Shown: one piece after another, positions 1-8,600 of the stretch
How the letters are laid out: every line of letters begins with the position of its first letter
Position numbering within the stretch: position 1 is the stretch's first letter
NCBI GenBank assembly: GCA_015143735.1
Contig: VKHC01000232.1
Location: 1-14,988 of the forward strand
DNA from: Synura sp. LO234KE
Lineage: Eukaryota; Sar; Synurophyceae; Synurales; Mallomonadaceae
Direction of reading: 5' to 3'
Length of the DNA stretch: 14,988 nucleotides
Translations under genes and position numbers: made by a program
Notes under the pieces: model-generated
What the model saw: only the letters and a program-made list of their open reading frames with translations
Databases searched by the model: none
What the model was told of the DNA's origin: nothing

Positions 1-3000
1 CGCCACGATCCCGTGATAAACACTGGGGAATTCTACATACAATACTCGTTTCAAATCGCTCAGAAGGTCCCCCCGAGCTTGGGCTCCAACTCGGGACTGG
101 TATTCAGATTTGAACTTGCTGACTTCATTTACTCGAATTTTAGGTATTATTCGACATATTGTCTTGCACACTGTATGAATATCGATCGACGGTTTCGCAA
201 CAGGAGGACATCTTTTTACAGCCGCAGTAAGAGTGCTCTTCTCTGTATTCCCCTTCACTTCTCCAACTTCTTCATCATCTTCTGGTAAATTCTCGAGAAC
301 GTTGTCGACTACAGTATGAAAGCGTTGTGTCGGTGCGACAGTGGTAGCATGTGATGCCAGCCGAACCACAATCGGAGGTTGATGCAAACAATGGTAGAGC
401 AGCTCCGAGTAAACTTGCAATCTGAATGAAACAAGGAAACGTAATCATACCAGATACGAATGACGGAGGAGAGGGTTTGTGTTATGCATGGAATAAGAAG
501 GAAGCATGGAGGGGTTTCTTGAGCGCAAAATTACTGCTGCCTATTTCAAGACAAAGCATGAAAAAGAACGTTTATAATATAATGGAGAGTTTTGCACAAA
601 ACAACTCCTTCCAGTTCGGAAGGTGTATGAAAAAGCGGAAACTATGCGGTATACAAAGCTTATATTAATGACGGCTATAGCTTGATATCAGTACATATTG
701 CTCTCCTAAAGTACCTAATAACCTAACTCACGCAACTACGTCCTTACCTGGTGCATAGTCGGAAGGAGATCAGTTCTCGGACATTAGGTTTATCATATCT
801 TCTCCACAACATGTCTCTGCGCCACGACATACCATATAAAAGCACTTTCACAAAAATATAGAAACACATTTGATAATGGAATTCTATTTATACCGACAGA
901 GTACAAGGGATTGTACCACTGGCAATCCTCCTGCTCTGAGTACCCCACCCCACACCACATCATACCACCGATTGCAACACTGTGCTCTTCAATACCTGAT
1001 TCTAGTCCCCCCCGTAACCTCTTCATATTGCTTCTGTAGTTCGATTATCCGGCGGTCATCCATCCGCGCGAAACCGACCAACATCTCCGAGGGAACGGTC
1101 ACGTTGCTGTCCTCAAACACGCGCTTCAACGCCAGTGCTAAAACGTGGATATTCTCTGGACTGAGGTTACTGGAACGAGAGCGTTGGCCCGAGTACAATT
1201 CGGTGATGAGCGCTTGAACTTCAGGAAAGTTTTTGGATGCAGTTCGCAAAGACTCTGACCATTGTGGCACATTTAGGAAAATATAATTAGAATTAGATAT
1301 CTCGCCAAGGTGGCTGATTTCTTCGTTCCATGGTAGGACAAGGGAATTACGGGATACAACACAGAATATGATATCTTCCTCATTTATTTCAAAGTAGACT
1401 AGTACATCGGTCGCACTGTGGCGACACTTCAGCAAAGCGATAGAAAACGCTGGTGCGGTGAGGAAGAAAATGCAGCCTCGAGAAGGGAACATTACGTGAA
1501 AGTACAGTTGGAACATATCAATTGAATTCATCAGTGTCAATCGTAAGTCGTGAGCTCACCTCGTAAATTACTCTTATTGCAAGCAGACCAGTTCTCCTTC
1601 AAGGCAGCTAACTCTGCGTCAGAATAAGTGCATAATATCTCGAGCAACTGTGTGTCACGAGGACCTCCTGCCATCCATACTTCAAATCCCTGGCATAAAT
1701 AAAGATTAAGAGATCATATGTGATAACTATTATCATATTCGTGATAAATGGCTGATAGTTAAAATGGGATAAAAGATCACGTTGTAGTAGTTGCTCGTCA
1801 TATGTAATATAGTCGTCTGGTTGAACCCAATCGACACCTCATCAAGTGAAGCGCCACTTGTAGTGTAGTATTCAAACCCACAGTCCCCACTAACCGACTT
1901 ACGATCGACCCATTGCTACCCTATCACAAAAAGCTTTACCTTCACGGCCTCTTCTAACATATTCACTTCAAACACAACGTGACCCTCAGGCAATTTTGTC
2001 GGGTGAGAGAGGTTGGATTTCGGCATCGAGGCTCGGGGGGCTAGACAAGCGCAAACGTGTGAACACACTAGTGTAGTCAGAGGCGAGGTGTCTCCTAACA
2101 ACCCCGTCAGTGCCGCAATCTGAAACAGAAGCAGGAAGTAAAATAGACTTCAACAACCAAGACGGTAGCAGTGTCAATTTACAACTACCATCTTGGAAGA
2201 AACAACTAGATTGCAAATATAATTATCAAATATTTTCTTAAATGATGAAAAAATTTACGAGAATATTGTCGACGACAGAAAATCATTCTAAACAAATGGC
2301 TGAATCACTATCCGTGGGTACGTAGGGGCGATGTGTGTGTGTGTGTGTGTGCGGGGAGGGCCTGTGAAGAATGAAGAATAGCAGGGCACGTAATTCTTGA
2401 CCTCTTCCTGGCGATCATCTACTAGTATGACTAGGGTTACGTTCCCTATTCACATCATGTAGTTGAATACTTGCATCTCATACGAATGGTGTTAGAAGAC
2501 ATGCTTGTGTACTTGTGTAAAATAATCTCAACACTGTTTCCTGGAGTCCACAAACACTTACCAAGGAGCAGTTGTAACGGTTTTTCATGACATGGGTCAT
2601 ATCTATGATCTGCTGTCTCGTCTTGGTGCAGATCAGTTTCACCACCAAGTTGTACATCTCCTCCGTGGTCTCGAAGTAAGTCTCATTTCGATTCAAAATC
2701 ACCTCCCCCCGATTGCCCCCACCCTCAGCCTCTTTGGACACACTCCCCACAGAACTCTCTTCATATTCCAACATACTGTGCGTTTCATCCCTGGTCGCGC
2801 AACTGCTTTTACGACGCACGTACAAGCCGTCGGTGGCGTCGCTGGGGGAACTTGCTACACTGGAATTGAATTCCATGTAATTGGCGTAGAGTCTCAAGAT
2901 CAGCTCAATATCCCCACGCATAAGTCTGGACTCCAAATTCAAAATTTCAGATTTCATCGCTCGACTCCAGACCTCCGTCTGGGCTAACTGACTGGTGTAG

Positions 3001-6000
3001 CGGAACAACGTGCGTTTGGATGCTTCGATTTTTTGTTGTTTGAGACGAATGACGTCTTTGCGAAGATGAATGTCGGCCCTCGCCCGATTCACCAATTGCT
3101 CCACGTAAATTTCTCGAGCAGTCGGCGTGCTCGTGCCATCCGTCAATTGCGTTTTCTTGGAAGATTTATGGCCGCGGACATAGTGCCCGAGGTTAAAGTG
3201 GTTGCGATAGCTTCTATTGGCGAAGGTTGGATCGGAGGGTAGGCTGCGATGAGATGGGAACTCGCAACCGTGTAGATCTCTTTCCCGATGGGAATCTTCA
3301 CTCGCAGTATATCTCGAACGTGCACTCGCACTTCCAGGAAGGCTGACCATGTATATGCTTGCATGGGCATGGTGCCGATGCTGCTTTATGTTTGGACTAT
3401 CGGGTCCTCCTACAGTATGCTCAGATGACGTGTGGCGGTGACCCGATTTCGTTAAACCGAAAAATGACATGGACTTCCTCGTTGAACTGTTGCGTCCCGG
3501 CAGCCAAGGCAGGTGACTATGACTTGACGGTTTCAATTTTGAAGGTTGGATAACTCCGCCGTCATCTTCTCCCACATCCACTCCCTCTTCGTTCACTCTT
3601 GTGTTACTAGTATAGATAACAGACGCAGGGGTCGCGCTTTCCAACTCTTTCAGGTTTCGATGACGAGCTTGTGGACTCGCTGTCGAGGAACCTCCTTTGC
3701 TGTCTGTACTCAACTCTCTGCCATGTGACTTCGCCTTACTTTGTGACATCAGGACACCGCGACGATCCAACGACCCTGAGGTCTGAAATGACCTTTCTGC
3801 ATTGTCCCCGTCAAAGTGCACCGCTCCACTAGCATTTCTCCCATGACCTTGGATCTCGACAGCAAGAGTATTACTCTCCCCACCCCGACGAGACGACGAC
3901 GTTGATGAGACCAGAGGATGAGTATCCTGATGTTCCGCTGGAACGAGAACGTTTTTTTCAAGGGGCCCACTATCCCCAACACTGTAGTGCCCGGAATGAG
4001 CGGACCCCGTGGGGCTATCTTTGATTGAATCTTCGGGAGACGTTTCTTGGCTAGGCAGCGCCAGAAGTGCATTGATCAACTCACTTTCCTCCGCTTGCAA
4101 CAGCGCAGATTCAGCAGTAGAATCTTCCATGGGATGGGATGACTTACTCTCCGATCCTAACAAAACATAATAATCTCGATTGTAATTCTGTTTCATTTTC
4201 TTGTATGACACAAGTCCTGTTTCTCGCACTCGACCTTCGATAGAGAACAACAGTCCTTCATAATCCCACTCATTATCATCGAGGATCTTTAAATTGTATA
4301 TATACCGAGGACTGTTGCCCTCCTGTGAAGGTCCGCCTTCAACTCCTGACTCTGTCCCAGCGTGAACATCATGATGATGTGCGGAAATAACTTTAATCGG
4401 AATTTTTTCTAAGGAATTCATATACGCGGTCATTCGAGCACTACTGTGCGTAATGTCGGTTATTTTCGTCGCACCGCTCTGCCTCTCCACATTGTCCATA
4501 TTCGACGCTTGTGCACCTGCCAACTCCAAAAGCTCTCGATCGTTGAAATCGTTATTCACATAACCATTGTCCAGAATCAAATCCAGACAGTGACCCAGAC
4601 ACAAGACACTGTCATATTTGGTGTGCTGGTAATCGGACTCCGTCCCGAGCGCAGACTCAACGGACACTTGCCTCCGGGCGACAAGAGCGGAGATGCACCC
4701 GTCCTTATTCATTTCATGGTCTAAATCAGCACCTTCGCCGTGTCTGCTTTCATGCTGTTTTTCACCGACGCTACCAACTCCAAAGTGATTCTGTTGGGTG
4801 ATTGTATCTCGGTGGACATTGTTCGGGTGATTAGACGAGAGGAACAGTGATCGGAGGCACCCCTCCAGGGTGGTCTTTTCATTCTCTGTCTGCAGGCGTA
4901 GCATCCTCTCCTCCTCATCTTCCTCCTCCACCTTTGCTTTAGGAGTAGATACAACTGCATTATCATCTACCGGACCTAAGATAGTGGGACTGCTTCGCTG
5001 CTGTGTCTGCATCTGTGTCTGGTGTAGGTTGTGGTGTGTGTGATGACGGTGCTGGTGATGATGGTGCCGATGGCTCTCCTGAGAATGCATCGCATCGTAA
5101 CGATTTCGAAGCGCTCGACAGTCGCTCCTCGACAGCACTCCGAATATCCTAAGCATGTAGAGAGGGGTGGGGGCGTGCATAGAATAAGGGGGAAGGAAGT
5201 GGAATGATTTTGAGGACTATGATGCAAATCCGTGTACATGGATCCCTCTCAAAAAAGCAAGTAAACATCGTCTCTACTAGTGGAATACACAGCTATTTAT
5301 TTACCGACAGTGTGTGTGCTCTAATAGAGAATGAGCGGACATTTCCAGGAAAGTCAACAATGTAACGGACGTGGGAGCGACGGGCGCGAAATGATATCCA
5401 CCGGAGACCACTATACTCGCATTAAGAAGTATAGGTTGTAGGGCAGGTGAGAATAGCAATCGCATTCTGTACGCTACAACAAGATATTGGAAGTCAATAA
5501 CAACCACATCCACATACAAAACAACAACGAAGTGAAGGACAGTATGTGTTGCATAATCACAAAATCGGATTAGATTATTTCCCTTCGGTGTTTAAAAGAC
5601 ATATATATATATATACATGTATGTAACCTTACTTGGTAACCTCCACTCTCGCGTCCGGGTGATAGCTAGATCGAGTAAACATCGAGGGCAGTTTAGAACG
5701 TCGGTGCCCGGACCCACTGTGACCATATCCGTGTCTGCTGAGACTGCGCTGGTGACCGGATGTCTTAGGATCGGAAAAGCCTTTCGAAACACTGCCCTCC
5801 GCCTTGGGGCCCTTCCCAATGACCTCTTTCTTGGGGGGAGACATACGCACTCTGGTGAAGAGCTGAGGGGGAGGGGCAGGAAGGGAGGGATAGTCCAGCG
5901 CATACGAGTCCAGCGAGTAGCTGCGGGCCCTGTGTAACCGATTGGGAACGATTTCCTCATCCTTAATTTCGTCAGGGCCAAGCTGCTGCTCCTCCTTCCT

Positions 6001-7668
6001 TCTCTTTTGCTCACTTCCTCTCCTCTCTGTATCGTCGCCAGCGCCGCTGTGAGCACCGCCCTCGTCGCGGCGCACGTTGTGAGAATCACTCCAAGTGGAG
6101 TGACCGTTACCACCTCGTCCTTCACCCCCACCCTCTGTCCACCCTCCTCGACTTGCGGATGGAGATCCAACCGCCGTTGCAGAAGTCTCTTGCGCCCTCG
6201 TCAGGGCCGAGGGAGACAAGGCGGAACGATTGTTCACACCCTCCCGACTACTTTCTTCCCCCGGGCCCACCACATCCTCTCGCCCCTCCGACCCCGGGAA
6301 CTCATCCACAGACCAAGTGGAGTCCTCACTGATATTGCGCAACAAGAGGGGGGGACGGTAAGCCGTCCGTGGCGGCGGTGGCGCACGGTGCCCAGGAAGT
6401 CTGTGTACAAGGACGGGCCGTTTCACTCGCCCTGCCCCGTCTCCGAGGTCCCCCACCCCCTCCGCCTTGTCTCCGTCGTCCTCATCAAGGGCAGCAGAAG
6501 GCGCATTCAATATTCGACTGTTCATGTCCGTGTCACTGCTTGTCGAACTTGAACTGTCACTGTCTGGGTCTTCGGTCGGTCTTCCTCCTGTGGGACGATT
6601 CCCGGTGTGCGCGCTGGGAGCGGAAGCCACAGTGGGTCCAGAGCGGGGAACGCTCTCCATCCATAGTCCTCCATCGTCCCCTTGCCCTTCCCCTTCCTCT
6701 ATAGTAGCATTTCTCAGTGTTGAATCGATGGTAGATCCGTGAGTTGAGGCCGTCGAACCCCTTCCCCCTCTCGCACCGTCATCGCCGCCCGCACCCCCAT
6801 TCAACCTACCCTCCGGTTCCAATCCAGAGCCAGGGGCGTCCATATTTTCCATGGATCTCTGTGTCTGTGTCCCAAGAGAAGGTCCTTCTGTGAGCTGGGC
6901 TTTATGAGTGCGACGAGGAGGGGGCGAGTGACGTTTCGAAGCGGCGGAAATCGGATGGTCAGCAGGACTCGTGTTCTCTAATATAGGGAACATGTCGTCG
7001 CTGTAGCTGCTCGTTCCTGGTAAACTACTGAGGTCCGAGGTTGATATAGGCTCAGGATGCAATAAGAAGTGAATTTTCTTAGTGTAAAATTCCATTTTAT
7101 CACAAAATTTCATTAAAATGGCCAATTTAAGGTCAGGATGCAAGTGATGCTCATATCGCGCAAAAGCTTTTCTTCTGTGTAATGCTCAATTATATACTCA
7201 TATTCAATGTAGGATATTCGACGAAAGATTTCACTGAATCTTTGGTTTGCTTCAGGAAGGTTTCGCGACGTGTTTTTATGCTGGGTGGTTTGATGACCAC
7301 GTCGTTGTGCGCAAATAGTGTCATTTCTTCAATATTAACGCACACTGGGTTTTATTTACTACGGCTCTTTTCTGTTTTTCGATTTCTTTTTATAATAGAT
7401 ACAATTCGGTGAGCATTTGTCATACACGCGAGTGCGCTGATGGTGAGTAACATCATCAGTAATAGAAAGAAGGAAATCTTCAAGAATTTCAGGTTCGGTA
7501 TACTTTCAAAATAATTACGAATATGATCAGTTATTGAGCACTGGAAGACATTCTGAAACGTCGGAATACTTTTCGATTATGGCAAATTTCGCGATAAAGC
7601 AAAATTTCCAAGAATTCTTCCAACGAATAGTCTGCTGAAGATAAATATTTGAATAATAATCGTGCGTC
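1..7668 (-). CDS. Giant annexin-like (alpha-giardin-type) multi-repeat protein with long disordered inserts, partial at 3' end
   Basis: Read right to left, exons at 7174-5633, 5148-2562, 2119-1940, 1689-1560, 1254-996 and 421-1 join through GT-AG introns with matching phases (2, 0, 0, 1, 2). The last exon is open to the window edge, so the gene continues outside. Further 5' exons are likely at 7570-7668 and ending at 7198. Annexin-type helices are seen near 7060-7198 (RKAFARYEHH...HFLLHP), 5090-5650 (FGVLSRSDCRALRNRYDAMH), 4150-4620, 2562-2660 plus 1990-2119 (VKLICTKTRQQIIDM, KNRYNCSL), 1940-1965 plus 1560-1689 plus the start of 1254-996 (LEEAVKGF, RDTQLLEILCTYSDAEL), 996-1170, and 1-170. Annexins are Ca2+-dependent membrane binders; alpha-giardins are cytoskeletal or membrane-associated relatives. 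The canonical GxGT calcium loop is not seen. Low-complexity Ser/Gly/Pro/acidic and His-rich stretches make up much of the two large exons. Identity rests on the pattern of conserved residues by eye; the disordered parts have no assigned function. Confidence 0.78.
422..995 (-). other. Intron of the annexin-like gene (574 nt)
   Basis: The minus-strand donor follows ATCAG at 996 (GTATTGAAG) and the acceptor is TTTCATTCAG before 421. Joining is in phase 2 and gives TRIR followed by LQVYSELLYH. A further small exon inside cannot be excluded: an AG preceded by pyrimidines lies near 540. Nothing else was recognised here. Confidence 0.5.
1255..1559 (-). other. Intron with two possible in-frame acceptors (annexin-like gene)
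   Basis: The donor follows CGAG at 1560 (GTGAGCTC). An acceptor before 1254 (CAATGGTCAG) joins NKSNLR directly to ESLRTASKNF, which restores a normal annexin helix C-D connection. An alternative acceptor before 1449 (ACCGCACCAG) would keep 65 extra codons, all open and in the same frame. The first choice fits the family better. Confidence 0.55.
2120..2561 (-). other. Intron of the annexin-like gene (442 nt)
   Basis: A strong donor (GTAAGTGTTT) follows CTCCTTG at 2562. The acceptor is CTTCTGTTTCAG before 2119. The phase 0 joint gives KNRYNCSL followed by IAALTGLLGD, a continuous annexin helix C to D. The intron contains a TG microsatellite and no gene. Confidence 0.8.
2334..2351. repeat. (TG)n microsatellite
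   Basis: About nine TG units in the intron between 2120 and 2561. A simple repeat with no coding role. Confidence 0.9.
5028..5076 (-). other. Histidine-rich tract coding segment in the annexin-like protein
   Basis: In the minus-strand frame this encodes a run in which about ten of sixteen residues are His (SHRHHHHQHRHHTHHN), directly after the helix C-like RNRYDAMH. It sits where the helix C-D connection of an annexin repeat would be. His-rich runs can bind divalent metals, but no such role is shown here. Confidence 0.75.
5149..5632 (-). other. Intron between the two large exons of the annexin-like gene (484 nt)
   Basis: The donor GTAAGGTT follows GTTACCAA at 5633. The acceptor CTACATGCTTAG precedes 5148 and has a pyrimidine-rich run (CCCCCACCCCTCTC) upstream. 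The phase 2 joint gives VEVTK followed by IFGVLSRSDC, continuing an annexin-like helix. It contains an (AT)n run near the donor and no gene of its own. Read without splicing, the two large frames would look like two separate genes. Confidence 0.7.
5601..5615. repeat. (AT)n microsatellite
   Basis: A short AT alternation just downstream of the donor of the intron spanning 5149-5632. Confidence 0.85.
7175..7197 (-). other. Candidate 23-nt intron in the annexin-like gene
   Basis: On the minus strand a segment beginning GTATATAA and ending TTACACAG separates two reading frames. Removing it joins a frame ending ...FRRISYIEYE (to 7198) to the frame RKAFARYEHH (from 7174) in phase 2. The joined product then has the spacing between helix B and helix C expected for an annexin repeat: 13 residues from the Arg after helix B to the conserved aromatic of helix C. 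At 23 nt this would be much shorter than any KAE1 intron in this window (48-614 nt). A sequencing frameshift is the alternative. Confidence 0.45.
7570..7668 (-). CDS. Probable upstream annexin-repeat exon (part of the annexin-like gene)
   Basis: This 33-codon open stretch follows an acceptor-like sequence (CTATCATTAG, minus strand). It encodes DARLLFKYLSSADYSLEE followed by FLEILLYREICHNRK, which has the helix A, loop and helix B pattern of an annexin repeat (DA.LL.K, then EE.LEILL.R). It is in phase 0 with a donor-like GTATTCCG after 7570 and with a candidate preceding exon at 7771-7814. The exon that should carry helices C to E lies in another frame downstream (from about 7552, with SITDHIRNYFES). 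How the two are joined is not clear: a 17-nt intron, a different junction, or a base error. Confidence 0.5.
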
Positions 7669-7770
7669 CTAATGATAGGATCATCGAGGCGTATTGTTAA
7701 ATTTTAAGATATTCTTCTGAGTGCGCCATAGAATGTGTAGTTGCTGAATTAGATCAAATATGGATGATAC

Positions 7771-7940
7771 TGCGAATACGTGATATGAGTCGTTATCTAT
7801 AAGAACTTGCATAACTTCATTCAATCAACTAGTCTCCAATATTCTGCAAGGTGCGACAGTAAAATTGAAGGGAGAGAATATTCTTTCGCCTCCAAAGATA
7901 TTTTTTCGTACTCCTGTCAAGCTCATAAATCAACCGTCGT
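7771..7940 (-). CDS. Candidate short 5' exons of the annexin-like gene (7940-7858 and 7814-7771)
   Basis: Two coding-like stretches can be joined in phase on the minus strand. The first (7940-7858) reads RRLIYELDRSTKKYLW and onward. A 43-nt GT-AG intron (7857-7815) follows in phase 1. The second (7814-7771) reads MQVLIDNDSYHVFA and joins in phase 0, across a 102-nt GT-AG intron, to the annexin exon starting at 7668. The amino-acid content looks coding and the phases agree, but there is no firm homology to confirm these exons. The ATG at the start of MQVLID could also be a translation start in its own right. Confidence 0.33.
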
Positions 7941-7947
7941 CTAGATT

Positions 7948-8148
7948 TCAAAGTTGGTTCTTAAGAGATAATAAGCCCTTCAATTTTCCTTTAGTTTGCT
8001 CGTTTACTGTCGTTAGTCCGAATTGTTCCGACATTAATTCTCTCTCTTTAGATTTAAGATCATTCTTGGCATCGATAAGCTCTTTGCCTAACTTGCTGAC
8101 CTGTACTTCCTTATCCCCCAGTTTGACCTTGTGAGCCTTATTCCCCAT
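7948..8148 (-). CDS. Small charged coiled-coil ORF with Met-Gly start; possible first exon of the annexin-like gene
   Basis: ATG at 8148 opens a 66-codon frame ending at 7948. It begins MGNKAHK, which places Gly at position 2 as N-myristoylation requires, although the residues after it are not a perfect consensus. The rest is Lys/Glu/Leu-rich with heptad-like spacing (KLGKELIDAKNDLKSKERE), so a coiled coil is likely. It is either a free-standing small protein or the first exon of the annexin-like gene immediately downstream on the same strand. A donor-like GTAAACG lies inside it near 8010. The product is not recognised. A lipid anchor on an annexin-type protein would make sense, but that is inference. 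Confidence 0.35.
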   Translation of the reverse strand: MGNKAHKVKLGDKEVQVSKLGKELIDAKNDLKSKERELMSEQFGLTTVNEQTKGKLKGLLSLKNQL

Positions 8149-8600
8149 TATATAGTATGTGCTGTGTGGTAACAACCCCGCACGTGCTCTGTATTTGTCG
8201 TTGTCCAGTCCATTTGAAGTACGTCAGCAGAGGATTCAAAACTGAACGATTTCATGTGGGAGGCACGGTTTATCGAGGACAGGACAGAATTTCCAAAATG
8301 AATTCATTTCAAATGATTATGTCTTGACTTAAGAAAATATGATTGAGTAGAATACGAAAGCTTTAATTATTTGATTTTTTTTGTCCACAGATAGATATAT
8401 ATGTAATTTTTGATATTTTTTGTCTATTGTTTGAAAATGTAGTTTACCCCAAAACCACAACGTTTTGAAGTCCAATTTCGTTTTACTAATTCTTAACCTC
8501 ATCAATATCTCGAACGAAGTCTTAGCTAAATTATTTTTCGCCCATTATCATAAGTTGTTGGATCCTTTGTCAGTTGAATCGTGGAGAAAAAATATATAAT
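8149..8600. promoter_or_regulatory. Divergent intergenic spacer, probable shared promoter region
   Basis: About 450 bp, visibly AT-rich in its right half, lies between the minus-strand start at 8148 and the KAE1 ATG at 8601. No coding stretch was recognised in it. The bases just before the KAE1 ATG read AATATATAAT. No defined promoter motif can be claimed. The arrangement alone suggests transcription in both directions from this spacer. Confidence 0.4.

Noticed and set aside
13-288. Plus-strand open frame at the left edge
   Set aside because: It is opposite the minus-strand exon 421-1, which is open for about 140 codons and gives an annexin-like repeat.
989-1540. The whole minus-strand frame as a stand-alone 183-residue protein
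   Set aside because: Its downstream half (1254-996) joins in phase to flanking annexin exons and restores helix spacing. The Met start at 1540 lies within the probable intron.
2478-5180. The 900-codon minus-strand frame as a single-exon gene
   Set aside because: It carries an acceptor at its start and a strong GTAAGTG donor before its end. The residues after the donor lack homology, while the spliced product continues an annexin repeat.
5617-6742. Plus-strand open frames opposite the large minus-strand exon
   Set aside because: They mirror a GC-rich low-complexity exon. Their Pro/Arg/Ser-rich translations show no domain, while the minus strand joins in phase to annexin-like exons.
7115-7330. 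Unspliced frame running through IEHYTEEKLLRDMS past 7175
   Set aside because: It soon meets a stop and does not connect to the next annexin helices. Removal of the 23-nt segment gives a better repeat, so the unspliced reading was set aside, though not excluded.
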